A stretch of DNA of 64,000 nucleotides, taken from contig NZ_CP041244.1 of assembly GCF_006547145.1 (NCBI RefSeq), positions 6,758,001 to 6,822,000 of the forward strand. The letters are read 5' to 3'. The DNA comes from Actinomadura sp. WMMA1423 (GTDB taxonomy: Bacteria; Actinomycetota; Actinomycetes; Streptosporangiales; Streptosporangiaceae). Made by a program: the position numbers and the translations under genes. Positions 50,644 through 60,268 of this stretch are shown here, one piece after another (the first letter of the stretch is position 1; every line of letters begins with the position of its first letter). The notes beneath the pieces are model-generated. The model was not told the origin of the DNA. It did not search any database and worked only from the letters and a program-made list of their open reading frames with translations.

Positions 50644-51812
50644 AACAGGAGACGATCGTCAAGCACGCGCTCGAGGACTGGGGCGCCCAGGCGCGGGTCC
50701 CGGCGGACCTCGCCGACCGGGCGCTGCGGGCACGTTCCCGCCGCCCGCACATCAAGATCGCGCTGGTCGGCGGGACCTCGGCGCTCCTCGCCGGAACGGC
50801 CGCCGTGGCCCTGGTCTCCGGCGGCGGCGCGGCGCGGCCCCGGCCCCCGGCGCCCGCGTTCGAGCCGGTGACCCTGTCGGCCGACACGACGCTCCGCACG
50901 GACCTCGGCAGCGCCTTCCCGCGGCGGCTCGTCGCCGCCGGGCACATGGCCGTGTCCGCCTACTTCACCGGCCGGACGGTGAACGCCAACGGCAAGCAGA
51001 CCTTCGAACGCACCTGGCACCTGTACAACCCGTCGACCGGCGAGTACGAACCGGTGCCCTGGGCCTACCTCAGCGTCGCGCCCGGCATGGGACGGGCGGC
51101 CGTGCTGGAGGGACCCCTCCCCGCCGGCAGGGTCGGCGTGTACGACATGAAGACGAGGAAGGTCGTCCGCTGGATCCGGGTCGACCATCCCGTCGGCGGT
51201 GCCGCCTGGTCGCCCGACGGGCGCCGGCTGCTCCTGACCTCCTACGGCAGCAACCCGGACGCGCAGGGCAAGCCGGGGACGTCGTCCAGGACCGGCTACT
51301 ACGTCGCCGACAGCGCGGCCGGACCGGGCGCGTTCCACCCCATGCCGGCCCAGCGCGATAACCCGGGCACCCGCCAGGACCTGGGATGGAGCCGGGACGG
51401 CGCCCTCATCTGGGCGCCCACCGCGACCGTCCCGGCCAAGACCTTCTACAGCCTGGAGGGCGGGAAGCGTCCCGCACCGGCGCACGAGGCCGAGTACGAG
51501 GACGAGGAGGCCGGCCTGTCCCCGAACGGCACCCTGCTGCCCAAGTTCGGCCCCAAGCCCGGCCCTGCGGTCACCGTCACCAACGTGGTCACGGGGAAGA
51601 AGGCGGCGCAGCTCCCCATCGAGTCGGCCAGGGCCTGGGCCGACGACCGCCGGCTGTTCGCGATCGGCTGCGACCCGCTCAAGTGCAAGGGGATCGGCGA
51701 GTTCCGCAACCGGCTGCTGCTGGTGGACCTGAAGGGAAAGATCACCCCGCTCACCGGATACCGCCGCTCCGACCGGGAGGGCTCCTGGGTCCCGGTCTTC
51801 ACCCACCGCTGA
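50640..51812 (+). CDS. Membrane-anchored partner of SigE-type sigma factor, WD40/TolB-like outer domain
   Basis: A 390-residue single-pass protein. A short cytoplasmic N-terminus (MKQETIVKHALEDWGAQARVPADLADRAL) resembles the ends of the other sigma partners. One helix (IALVGGTSALLAGTAAVALV) follows at about 40-60. The outer domain (about 70-390) has strand repeats such as GGAAWSPDGRRLLLTSYG and DLGWSRDGALIWAPT, suggesting a beta-propeller. An anti-sigma or sensor role is inferred from the coupling. No catalytic residues are recognisable. Confidence 0.75.
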   Translation: MKQETIVKHALEDWGAQARVPADLADRALRARSRRPHIKIALVGGTSALLAGTAAVALVSGGGAARPRPPAPAFEPVTLSADTTLRTDLGSAFPRRLVAAGHMAVSAYFTGRTVNANGKQTFERTWHLYNPSTGEYEPVPWAYLSVAPGMGRAAVLEGPLPAGRVGVYDMKTRKVVRWIRVDHPVGGAAWSPDGRRLLLTSYGSNPDAQGKPGTSSRTGYYVADSAAGPGAFHPMPAQRDNPGTRQDLGWSRDGALIWAPTATVPAKTFYSLEGGKRPAPAHEAEYEDEEAGLSPNGTLLPKFGPKPGPAVTVTNVVTGKKAAQLPIESARAWADDRRLFAIGCDPLKCKGIGEFRNRLLLVDLKGKITPLTGYRRSDREGSWVPVFTHR

Positions 51813-51934
51813 CGGACGCGCGGCCTGCTGCTCGCCCAGCCGTCCGACTGCCCTGATCCAGGCCATCCCCACCCGCCTCCACCAGGCCGAATGAGCGTTG
51901 AATCATCTCCGTGGCGCGCTGTTATGGTCCGACC

Positions 51935-52933
51935 ATGGAGACGGCGGGGTTGCTGGCGGCTGCTCAAGCCGGGGACGAGGGGGCGTTCGGACGGTTGGTC
52001 GAACCCTTCCGGGAGGAGTTGCATGCGCACTGCTATCGGATGCTGGCGTCGGTGCACGATGCGGACGACGCCGTGCAGGAGACGTTGGTGCGGGCGTGGC
52101 GGGGACTGCCGCGGTTCGAGGACCGAGCGGGGATCCGGCCCTGGCTGTACCGGATCGCCACCAACCGGTGCCTGACGATGATCGAGCGGCGGGGGCGGCG
52201 GGAGCTTCCGGCGGACCTGGAGGCCGGGGCGGTGCCGGCGATGGAGACGGCATGGGTGGAGCCTTATCCGGAGTGGCGGCTGGGACCGGAGGACGCCGTG
52301 GTCGCCCGCGAGAGCGTGGAACTGGCGTTCGTGGCGGCCCTGCAGCGGCTTTCGGGATTGCAGCGGGCGGTGCTGCTGCTACGGGAGGTTCTGGGGTTCT
52401 CGGCCGCCGAGGTCGCCACGATCTTGGGGACTTCGGCGGCCTCGGTCAACAGTGCGTTGCAGCGTGCGCGCAGGAGCGTGGCCGGGCTTCTGCCCGAGAC
52501 GAGCCAGCGGGAGGCGCTGCAGAAGCTGGGGGACCGGACGGTGCGGGAGCTGGCACGCCGGTATGCGGAGGCGTGGGAGGCGGGGGACGTCGACGCCATC
52601 GTGGCGATGCTGACCGAGGACGCGAAGTACTCGATGCCGCCGCTTCCCGCCTGGCGCCAAGGGCACGAGGGCATCCGGGCCTTCCTGCTGGAGTCGCCGC
52701 TCACCAGGCGGTGGCGTCTCGTGCCGACCCGGGCGAGCGGTCACCTCGCGTTCGGCACCTACATGTGGGACGAGGGGCGGGGTGTGTACGTCCCTGGGGG
52801 GCTGGACCTGGTGGCGTTGAGCGGGACGCGGATCGCGGAGGTCGTCTCGTTCCTCACCGCGGACCTGACGGCTTTCGGTCTGCCGGGGGAGATCCGGCCG
52901 GGCGATGAGTTCGGCGCCTCGTCGGGGTTGTAG
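51935..52933 (+). CDS. ECF sigma factor with C-terminal SnoaL-like domain (SigX5/TIGR02960 type)
   Basis: A 332-residue ECF sigma factor. Regions 2 and 4 are at about residues 15-90 and 130-185 ([65 protein letters not shown]). The C-terminal ~130 residues form an NTF2/SnoaL-like domain ([30 protein letters not shown]). Such tails replace a separate anti-sigma factor by controlling the factor in cis. The ATG at 51935 has no strong Shine-Dalgarno. A tandem NTF2 protein follows. Confidence 0.93.
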   Translation: METAGLLAAAQAGDEGAFGRLVEPFREELHAHCYRMLASVHDADDAVQETLVRAWRGLPRFEDRAGIRPWLYRIATNRCLTMIERRGRRELPADLEAGAVPAMETAWVEPYPEWRLGPEDAVVARESVELAFVAALQRLSGLQRAVLLLREVLGFSAAEVATILGTSAASVNSALQRARRSVAGLLPETSQREALQKLGDRTVRELARRYAEAWEAGDVDAIVAMLTEDAKYSMPPLPAWRQGHEGIRAFLLESPLTRRWRLVPTRASGHLAFGTYMWDEGRGVYVPGGLDLVALSGTRIAEVVSFLTADLTAFGLPGEIRPGDEFGASSGL

Positions 52934-52968
52934 GGGCGACAGGGCCGAACGACCCAGGAGGCATCCCC

Positions 52969-53811
52969 ATGACGACCGACGACAGGACGCAGATCCACAC
53001 GCTGATCCAGCGGTGGGCCGAGGCCGTCCATGCCGGAGACATGGACGGCGTTCTCGCCGACCGCGCGGACGACATCGTGATGTTCGACGTCCCGCCGCCC
53101 CACGAGGGGGTCCGCGGCATCGGCGCCTACCGTGACACCTGGCCGCCGTTCTTCGCCTGGCAGGCCGGGGGCGCCGTCTTCGAGATCACCGAACTGGAGG
53201 TGACGGCGGGGGAGGACGTGGCCTTCGCCCATGCGCTGCTCCGCTGTGGCACCCCGCGGGACCTGGAACGCGACCCCGCCAACCGGCTGCGCCTGACCAT
53301 CGGCCTGCGCAAGGAGAACGGGCGCTGGGTCGTCGCCCACGAGCACCACTCGTTCGCCCTCGCCGGCGAGGGGGGCGCGGATGAGGAGATCCGGAAGGTC
53401 CACCAGGGCTGGTTCGGCGCCACCGAGGCCAAGGACCTTGACGGCATCATGGCGCACATCGCCGACGACGTCGTCTCCTATGAGCACAACGAGCCCCTGG
53501 AGTACGTCGGCGCCGACGCCGTGCGGGAGGTCTGTGCGGAGGGCCTGCAGGCCGCCACCGGCATCGTCCAGTGGGACGTCCCCGACCTGCGGATCCTGTC
53601 CCGCGAGGACCTCGCCGTCGCCTGGGGCCTCAACCGCGTCCGCGTCGAAGGGGCCCCGGACGTCTGGTCGAGGGGCACCCGCGTCTTCCAGAGGATCGAC
53701 GGAGTCTGGACGATGGTCCACCAGCACGTCTCCTTCCCGAGCGACTCCCGCACCGGCGCGGCGCGCACCGACCTGCCGCCGGCTCGGCCCGATCGGCCGG
53801 ACTCGCCATGA
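52969..53811 (+). CDS. Tandem NTF2/SnoaL-like (SgcJ/EcaC-type) protein
   Basis: A 280-residue protein with two NTF2-like cone folds. The first starts IHTLIQRWAEAVHAGDMDGVLADRADDIVMFDVPPP, the second IRKVHQGWFGATEAKDLDGIMAHIADDVVSYEHNEP near residue 140. Both resemble SgcJ/EcaC proteins involved in handling small hydrophobic molecules. The ATG follows a GGAGG site (CAGGAGGCATCCCC). It is 35 bases after the SnoaL-tailed sigma factor, so it is probably that factor's target or partner. No activity can be assigned. Confidence 0.85.
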   Translation: MTTDDRTQIHTLIQRWAEAVHAGDMDGVLADRADDIVMFDVPPPHEGVRGIGAYRDTWPPFFAWQAGGAVFEITELEVTAGEDVAFAHALLRCGTPRDLERDPANRLRLTIGLRKENGRWVVAHEHHSFALAGEGGADEEIRKVHQGWFGATEAKDLDGIMAHIADDVVSYEHNEPLEYVGADAVREVCAEGLQAATGIVQWDVPDLRILSREDLAVAWGLNRVRVEGAPDVWSRGTRVFQRIDGVWTMVHQHVSFPSDSRTGAARTDLPPARPDRPDSP

Positions 53812-53814
53812 ACC

Positions 53815-53844
53815 GGAGGCGGAAGCGACTCTGCTTCCGCCCTC
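53815..53844 (+). terminator. Terminator after the NTF2 gene
   Basis: GGCGGAAG (53818-53825) pairs with CTTCCGCC (53834-53841), and the stem extends outward with one bulge (GAGG and CCTC). It lies directly after the stop codon of the NTF2 gene. Confidence 0.75.
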
Positions 53845-54022
53845 GTCGCCGGACGCGTGGACGCCACCGCCGGGTCGCGCACGGCGGACTCGGCGTCCTC
53901 GGGCCGCGAAACGGCCCGTACCCTGGCGGGTGGCCGGGCGGCCGCCTCATCGCGGAGGTCGTCGAGGGGGATCCAGGCGATCTCCGTCGACCCGCCCGGG
54001 CGCTGAGGCAAAGGAGCCGACG

Positions 54023-56317
54023 ATGAACGATCCGGTGGCGACGGCCACGCACTCCGGGGTGCTGGAGGAGGTCGAGCGGCGGGTGCTGTGGCTGGCGACG
54101 GCCATCGTGCACCACGCCAACCGGGTCCGGCCCAACTCGTCCGGGCTGAAGGTGGGCGGCCACCAGGCGTCGTCGGCGTCGATCGCCTCGATCATGACGG
54201 CGCTGTGGTTCCGCCACCTCGGCCCGGACGACCGCGTCTCGGTCAAGCCGCACGCCTCCCCGGTGCTGCACGCGATCAACTACCTGCTCGGCGGGCTGGA
54301 CGAGCGGTACCTGACGTCCCTGCGCGAGTTCGGCGGCCTCCAGAGCTACCCGAGCCGGACCAAGGACCCCGACCCCGTCGACTACTCCACCGGCTCGGTG
54401 GGCATCGGGGCCACCGCGCCGATCTGGGGCGCGGTCGCCCGCCGGTACGTGGAGGGCGCGCCCGCGGGCCGGCAGTACTCGCTGGTCGGAGACGCCGAAC
54501 TGGACGAGGGCGCCGTCTGGGAGGCGATCCTCGACCCGGGCGTGGCCGAGCTGGGCGAGATCGTGTGGATCGTCGACCTCAACCGGCAGTCCCTCGACCG
54601 GGTCGTGCCGTACCTGGCCGCGCACCGGCTGAAGGGCATGTTCTCCGCCGCCGGCTGGCAGGTCCTGACCCTGAAGTACGGCCGGCTGCTGACCGAGCTG
54701 TTCGAGCGCCCCGGCGGCGAGGACCTGCGCACCCGAATCGACGCGATGCCCAACCCGGAGTACCAGCGCCTCCTGCGCTGCGACGCCGGCGAACTCCGCG
54801 ACCGCCTCCCCGGCGGCAGCGAGCCCGTCGCCCGCCTGATCGCGGAACTCGACGACGCCACGCTCCTCGCGGCCCTCCGCAACCTGGGCGGCCATGACCT
54901 CGGCACCCTCGCCGAGGCGTTCGACGCCATCGACGACACCAGGCCGACCGTGATCTTCGCGTACACGGTCAAGGGGCACGGCCTGCCCAGCGAGGGCCAT
55001 CCCCAGAACCACTCCTCGCTCCTCACCGCCGACCAGATCACCGAGCTCGCGCCCGACCTGGGCGCCGACCCGGACGCGCCCTGGGCCCGCTTCGAGGAGG
55101 GATCGGCGGCCGCCCGGCTGTGCGCCGAGACGGCCGCGCGGCTGCGCCGGACCCCGTCCGCCCCGCAGGCTCCGCCACCGCTGCCCGACGACATCGGCCG
55201 GACCCCCAAGGGCACCGCGACCACCCAGGCCGCACTGGGCCGGCTGCTGCTCGACCTCACGCGGGAGGCCCCCGACGCCGCGGCGCGCGTCGTCACCGTG
55301 AGCCCGGACGTCAGCTCCAGCACCAACCTCGGCGGCTGGGTGAACAAGGTCGGCGTCTGGTCGCCCTCCGAACGCCGCGACTGGTTCGCCGACGACGGCG
55401 AGACGATCCTGCACTGGCGGGAGAGCCCGGCCGGCCAGCACATCGAGCTGGGCATCGCCGAGACCAACCTGGTCGGGTTGCTCGGCGAACTCGGAGCCAC
55501 CTGGAGCCGCTGGGACCGTCCCCTGCTACCGATCGGCGTCCTGTACGACCCGTTCGTCGGCCGCGCACTCGAACCGTGGTCGTTCGGCATCTACGCGGGC
55601 GGCCAGTCGATCCTGATCGGCACCCCGTCCGGGGTCACCCTGGCCCCGGAGGGCGGCGCGCACCAGTCGATCGTCACCCCGTCGATCGGCGTCGAGCAGC
55701 CGGGCTGCGTCGCCTACGAGCCCGCGTTCGTCCTCGACACCGAATGGACGCTGCTCGCGAGCATGGCCCGCCTCGGCCGTCCCGACGGCGGCTCGGCCTA
55801 CCTGCGCCTGTCGACCCGTCCGGTGGACCAGACCCTCGCGGCGGTCCCGGCCGACCCGGCGGCCCGCGAGCGCCGCCGCCGCCAGGTGGTCGCCGGCGCC
55901 TACCCGCTGCGCCGCGCCGAGCGTCCCGCCGTCACCATCGCGGCGATGGGCGCCCTCGTCCCCGAGGCCCTTGCCGCCGCCGACCGCCTGGAGCAGACCG
56001 GCGTCGGCGCGGACGTGGTGTGCGTGACGAGCCCCGGCCTGCTCTTCCAGGCCCTCCGCTCCCGCCAGGGCCTCGACGACGGACCGAACTGGATCCTGGA
56101 CCAGGCGTTCCCCGCCTCCCGCGCCACCCCCCTCGTCACCGTCCTGGACGGCCACCCCCACACCCTCGCCTTCCTGGCCGGCATCAACAACGTCCCCTGC
56201 GCCACCTTGGGCGTCACCGCCTTCGGCCAGTCCGGCTCGATCGAGGACGTCTACCGCCACCACGGCATAGACACGGACGCGATAGTCCGCACCGCCCTGG
56301 ACCTCCACTCCACCTGA
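54023..56317 (+). CDS. Stand-alone AceE-like thiamine-diphosphate enzyme (transketolase fold)
   Basis: A 764-residue TPP enzyme in the pyruvate dehydrogenase E1 (homodimeric)/transketolase group. The TPP/Mg motif is GDAELDEGAVWEA near residue 156, ending in DLNRQSLD. A pyrimidine-binding domain (about 400-600) has GIAETNLVGLLGELGATW, and a C-terminal transketolase domain (about 620-760) follows. It is shorter than AceE (about 890) and has no E2/E3 genes beside it. AAAGGAGCCGACG precedes the ATG. The substrate is uncertain: a 2-oxoacid or a sugar phosphate. Confidence 0.85.
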   Translation: MNDPVATATHSGVLEEVERRVLWLATAIVHHANRVRPNSSGLKVGGHQASSASIASIMTALWFRHLGPDDRVSVKPHASPVLHAINYLLGGLDERYLTSLREFGGLQSYPSRTKDPDPVDYSTGSVGIGATAPIWGAVARRYVEGAPAGRQYSLVGDAELDEGAVWEAILDPGVAELGEIVWIVDLNRQSLDRVVPYLAAHRLKGMFSAAGWQVLTLKYGRLLTELFERPGGEDLRTRIDAMPNPEYQRLLRCDAGELRDRLPGGSEPVARLIAELDDATLLAALRNLGGHDLGTLAEAFDAIDDTRPTVIFAYTVKGHGLPSEGHPQNHSSLLTADQITELAPDLGADPDAPWARFEEGSAAARLCAETAARLRRTPSAPQAPPPLPDDIGRTPKGTATTQAALGRLLLDLTREAPDAAARVVTVSPDVSSSTNLGGWVNKVGVWSPSERRDWFADDGETILHWRESPAGQHIELGIAETNLVGLLGELGATWSRWDRPLLPIGVLYDPFVGRALEPWSFGIYAGGQSILIGTPSGVTLAPEGGAHQSIVTPSIGVEQPGCVAYEPAFVLDTEWTLLASMARLGRPDGGSAYLRLSTRPVDQTLAAVPADPAARERRRRQVVAGAYPLRRAERPAVTIAAMGALVPEALAAADRLEQTGVGADVVCVTSPGLLFQALRSRQGLDDGPNWILDQAFPASRATPLVTVLDGHPHTLAFLAGINNVPCATLGVTAFGQSGSIEDVYRHHGIDTDAIVRTALDLHST

Positions 56318-56379
56318 AACACGGCGGCCATGTGACCCCAGGAGATCGATCAGGAATCAAGAAGCACCCGCCTTGCCCC

Positions 56380-56387
56380 TTACGTAA
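56380..56387. promoter_or_regulatory. TTACGTAA palindrome
   Basis: A perfect 8-base AT-rich palindrome in the 188-base gap before the VOC gene. It stands out in high-GC DNA and could be an operator. No regulator can be named. Confidence 0.25.
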
Positions 56388-56440
56388 CGTGATCCTCACG
56401 AAGGCGAAAAGGAGCCGACCGGCTCACCTAAGCCGATGTG

Positions 56441-56477
56441 GCCGCCCGGACCGGCCGGAATTCCCGGTCCGGGCGGC
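56441..56477. terminator. 12-base hairpin between TPP enzyme and VOC genes
   Basis: GCCGCCCGGACC (56441-56452) and GGTCCGGGCGGC (56466-56477) form a perfect 12-base stem with a 13-base loop. It lies 28 bases before the VOC start codon and likely ends the TPP-enzyme transcript. Confidence 0.75.
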
Positions 56478-56505
56478 GCTCACCGCGAACGCAAGGAGAA
56501 AAGGC

Positions 56506-56919
56506 ATGAAGGCTCACGTCAGCTCGATCCTGCTGGGCGTCCAGGACATGGACCGGTCTAAGAAGTTCTACACCGAGGGCCTCGGCTGGAAGATCCAGAA
56601 CGATTTCGGTGTCTCGGTGTTCTTCGAATCGGACGGAGCCTCGCCGGTCGGCTTCTACGGCCGCGAAGGCCTGGCCGACATGGCGGGCGTGAGTCCTGAG
56701 GGCAGCGGCTTCAACGGCCTGGTCCTCACCTACGTCGTCCGCAGCGAATCGCGAGTCGACGAGATCATGTCCGAGGCCGAGAAGGCCGGCGCCAAGATCC
56801 TCAAGCCCGCCGGCGCCCTCCCCTGGGGCGGCTACGGCGGCACCTTCGCCGACCCGGACGGCTACATCTGGAGCCTCGGCTACAGCGACAAGGGCAAAGA
56901 CCAGCCCTACGCCGAGTAA
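56506..56919 (+). CDS. VOC-family (glyoxalase-like) protein
   Basis: A 137-residue vicinal-oxygen-chelate protein. It starts VSSILLGVQDMDRSKKFYTEGLGWKI, and the second half ends GGTFADPDGYIWSLGYSD, which is the usual fold pattern. GCAAGGAGAAAAGGC precedes the ATG. It may be a dioxygenase, an isomerase or a drug-binding protein; nothing in the context decides. It is the last typical high-GC gene before the foreign-looking region. Confidence 0.92.
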   Translation: MKAHVSSILLGVQDMDRSKKFYTEGLGWKIQNDFGVSVFFESDGASPVGFYGREGLADMAGVSPEGSGFNGLVLTYVVRSESRVDEIMSEAEKAGAKILKPAGALPWGGYGGTFADPDGYIWSLGYSDKGKDQPYAE

Positions 56920-57089
56920 CCGCCACCAGGACCGGTTCGGTGCTCCGAGGCGGTCATCCCAGGTTCTGCGTCACCGAGGCGGTCCCTCCCCGGCGAATTT
57001 GGACAGCATCTGCGGGTCTGCGATTGGAGGCGAGTCAGAGCGCCGCTCCGCCCATAAGGGGCTGGACGCCACGATCGGTGTTGTGAGCA

Positions 57090-59462
57090 GTGCCGAACGG
57101 AACTGTCGGTACCGCGTTGTATGGTCGAGGTAGGAGGCTCAGGGGTCGGTTTCATGTGGAGGACGCTGTGGCCGGGACTCTCTCGTACCGTTTAGAAGTA
57201 GCACATGTTTACCAGCGAAGATTTGACTGCGATGGCCTTGCAGAAGCATTGTCTTCGAGTCACTGGTACATCATTACTCGACGGCCGGCTCTGAAGATCG
57301 TGCAGGGCTCGGTGCGGATCGAAGATCGGATTCTGACCGCAGATTTCGCGACCCGCCCAGACCTCGAGAGTTCGGAAGAAATCTATACATTTGGATCGGA
57401 CTTCTCTAAATTGGGGGACCTGAACGACTTTCGGCTACATGAAGGCGGTGCCTACTTCTCGGTGTCCGCAGCGGATAGGCTGTTTCATGGCGACGCTTGG
57501 GCTCTGGCTTCACTTCTCTCCGGAGCTGATGCCAAGGTCGCTGGCCAGGAAGTCCTCTACGTAGGCCAGGCATTCGGTCAGGGGGGTGGCAGGAATGCTT
57601 GGGAGCGCACGCAGAACCACAAGAAGCTGCAACGGATCTACGAGGATCACGTTGACAGCGGCTGCGAGATTTTTGTGGCTCCTCTTGTTCTGGAGCGCTC
57701 GATGTGGACCAGCGATGATCACATCGAGGATACTGAGGCGGGACCAGATCTCAGTGCTTATCTCCGAAGCTTCGCGGATCCAGATGGCAGGGTGACGAAG
57801 CCCGCTGTTGATCTAATCGAGCACAGTCTCATCTCCTATTTCGTTCCACCTTACAACGAAAAACTCAGAGAGTGGCGCGCTGCCAATCCAACGGGCGCCA
57901 TGCGGAAGATGCGATCAGCCGGGTTTCGCCTCCTGCACGTTCACCTCAGCGGTTGGCAGGGGCTGGCTCGATTCTACTCGGCGCATACTCCGGACCTCAT
58001 CCGAAGTCACTTCATCTCACAGGATGTTCCTCCAGAGCCGCGTCGCCCCGTCTTGCGTGGCATTACCGCGGAGAACTTGAGTGACTGGCGCTTCGACGCG
58101 ATGCTCGTCCGCGAAGGCAAAGATATTTTTGCGGACGCGGCCGAACGTTCGGGAGCGATTCTCAGGGTATTCGGTGACGAAGCACCGCAAGCCCGCCGGC
58201 CGCCTGGGGTGCGGCTTGTGCAGAACGTTGGATCTGGTCCCTCCCAGACATGGCAGAGCCCCAGACATGAAGCGCATGAAAGAATTCGAGAGTCTCTTTA
58301 TGGCCGTCGCGAGGAGAGAAGGCGAGAAAAAGAGGGGCCAAGGTATGGGGGGCCGAGCTACGATTCCGAAACGGGCGCAATTTGCATCGGAGAGTTCCAG
58401 GACGGCCAGAGAGTCGAATGGCGCCTGCATGATCCCCTCACTGGAACTGTAGATTCCGGGCTCATCGTCGGCGCCAGGGGACAGGGCAAGTCAAACCTGC
58501 TGCGCCTTTTGATGTTCGACGCCCTCAGTTCGGGTCGCTTCTTTCTCCTTCCGTCCGACCCGTCGGGACGTAACGAATTCCAGGCGAAGTGGGCGTCCGT
58601 GTGCCACGATCGTTTTGTGGCCACTGACCTTCCCCAGACGATCGCAAATCTTGAGGCTGCCGTGCGAATCATTGATGAGCGAAAGGCTGTGAACGAGTAC
58701 ACCAAGCCGTCTCGGGACATTCCAGGTGTCCTAGTCGCCATTGATGACGCAGATGCGGCTCTCCAAGACAAACGAGGTGCCCGGCTGGTCAGTGAGATTC
58801 TTGCATCGGGCGGACAGGTAGGGGTTGGCCTCCTAGTGGTCGTCTCCGACCTCGAGGCGCTGGAACGTAATCCAGCTCTGATGCGTGCTCTGCTTGGGTG
58901 TTCTAACCAGAGCGCCTTCCAGTCCGACGGATACGAATATTTGGCAGAATTCCGAGCTCGTTACGGCGATCGCCGTCCCGGCACATGGAAAGATGGCGAG
59001 GTTACCTTCGTTGTCCACCACGGAGAAGAGGACACGACCCTCGGTGTGGCAGTGGGCGTGGTGGATCGTGATTGCACAGTTGTCGAAGCTCAATCCTGGT
59101 GCGCAGAGATATTCGTTGCGGCCGATATTTCGGTGACGGAATGGACCCGAGCCAGCAGAGATCCCTTCTCATGGTGGACATTCGACCCCCTTCAGGTGAG
59201 CCGCTGGTGCTTGCGTCAACATGAGGACGCATGGGTGCTGGTGAAAGTGCTCGGCAACTCCCCATGCTCAGGACCTGCGGATGCGCTGCGCTGGGCGGCG
59301 GAATTCATGGCGGCGCGCTTCACCGCGACACTCTCACCTTGGCAGTTGGGCCCGTCTGTTGACGGAGCAGAGCTGTCGGCATACTACGCCGACGTCGAGG
59401 GCGACATCGTCCCAAAGGACCAGTATGAGATGATCAGAAGAATGCTGCTAAGCAAGTATTGA
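57090..59462 (+). CDS. P-loop (FtsK/HerA-like) ATPase with possible N-terminal GIY-YIG-like module
   Basis: A 790-residue protein of unrecognised full-length family. Residues about 154-275 (VLYVGQAFGQGGG, then NHKKLQRIYED, ending LIEHSLISYFVPPYNEKL) resemble a GIY-YIG-like nuclease fold. A charged linker follows. The ATPase has Walker A GARGQGKSN at about 461 and Walker B VLVAIDDADAAL at about 547, as in FtsK/HerA translocases. A C-terminal domain of about 150 residues is unknown. GC content is visibly lower than its neighbours, with A/T-ending codons throughout, which suggests horizontal transfer. The GTG at 57090 is the longest start. A defence or mobile-element role is possible. Confidence 0.6.
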   Translation: MPNGTVGTALYGRGRRLRGRFHVEDAVAGTLSYRLEVAHVYQRRFDCDGLAEALSSSHWYIITRRPALKIVQGSVRIEDRILTADFATRPDLESSEEIYTFGSDFSKLGDLNDFRLHEGGAYFSVSAADRLFHGDAWALASLLSGADAKVAGQEVLYVGQAFGQGGGRNAWERTQNHKKLQRIYEDHVDSGCEIFVAPLVLERSMWTSDDHIEDTEAGPDLSAYLRSFADPDGRVTKPAVDLIEHSLISYFVPPYNEKLREWRAANPTGAMRKMRSAGFRLLHVHLSGWQGLARFYSAHTPDLIRSHFISQDVPPEPRRPVLRGITAENLSDWRFDAMLVREGKDIFADAAERSGAILRVFGDEAPQARRPPGVRLVQNVGSGPSQTWQSPRHEAHERIRESLYGRREERRREKEGPRYGGPSYDSETGAICIGEFQDGQRVEWRLHDPLTGTVDSGLIVGARGQGKSNLLRLLMFDALSSGRFFLLPSDPSGRNEFQAKWASVCHDRFVATDLPQTIANLEAAVRIIDERKAVNEYTKPSRDIPGVLVAIDDADAALQDKRGARLVSEILASGGQVGVGLLVVVSDLEALERNPALMRALLGCSNQSAFQSDGYEYLAEFRARYGDRRPGTWKDGEVTFVVHHGEEDTTLGVAVGVVDRDCTVVEAQSWCAEIFVAADISVTEWTRASRDPFSWWTFDPLQVSRWCLRQHEDAWVLVKVLGNSPCSGPADALRWAAEFMAARFTATLSPWQLGPSVDGAELSAYYADVEGDIVPKDQYEMIRRMLLSKY

Positions 59463-59469
59463 GGCTGTG

Positions 59470-60110
59470 ACGGGCGTTCGCCGGGTCCGCGGAACCTGGC
59501 GTGTGCGTGGTTGGTGTCCTTTTGCGGTTGGGGCTTGTCGCGTCCCTTGCGGGCGTGAGGATGTGCGCGTCGGCACCCTGGTACTTCTTATCGGCCAGCA
59601 CGAGCAGCCCGGTGCCGGCCAGCGGCCCGAATGATGCCCCAGATCCGGGCCGCGGTCAGGTCGTGGACCGAGCCGCGCAGCGGTCCCGACACCCACAGCA
59701 TTGTCCCATCCGGTGCGGCGATGACCTGGAGATTCTACCGTGGCGGCGATGCTTTCCTGAATGGTAAAGCCGGTCGCCGCGACCTGGTCGATCCAAACCC
59801 AAGGTGCAGTCCAGCACCAGGTAGGGCAGCGCGGCTTTGACCGCTGTGGCCAGCGCCACGCCGAGTTTGGGCGCGCGGGCGGCGAGCAGGTCGACGGTCT
59901 CGTTCACGTAGCGCCACGCGGTGGTGTGGGGGTGGCGAATCCGGTGGCCAGCTCGGCGTAGGTCTCACCCTTGCGCAGGTAGACCATGGTCATCAGAGCC
60001 TGCATGTCCGGGGTCAGACGCCGGCCTTTGACACCGAGGGCCTGGCTGGGGCGGCGGACGACACTGGTGGCGTAAGCCAGGGTCCGGCGCGACAACGGTA
60101 CAAGGAGCAT
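59470..60110 (-). pseudogene. Decayed IS5-family transposase
   Basis: Reading on the minus strand from an ATG at 60110, an IS5-type (DDE_Tnp_4) transposase is recognisable in pieces: RRTLAYATSVVRRPSQALG, RLTPDMQALMTMVYLRKG, NETVDLLAARAPKLGVAL, GTMLWVSGPLRGSVHDL and LVLADKKYQGADAHILTP. At least four frameshifts separate the pieces, and the C-terminus is missing. It is inactive. The remnant borders the low-GC ATPase gene, marking this region as one that has taken up mobile DNA. Confidence 0.75.
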
Positions 60111-60268
60111 ATGACGGCATAACAATGGGGTGGTGGTTCAAGGGGGCCGGGTGTGGCTTATGTGAAGTTGCCGTTGATGGCTTGAGAGGCAAGGCCGCCC
60201 GATTCCCTGGACGCTCTGACCGCTGATTGAGAGCTGCGGATCATCGCTGTTCATGGCTTCGTTGGCCG

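Noticed and set aside
53840-54011. Minus-strand peptide resembling a NUDIX C-terminus (TEIAWIPLDDL)
   Set aside because: Too short and without the Nudix box; it may be a remnant, but the evidence is only one short match.
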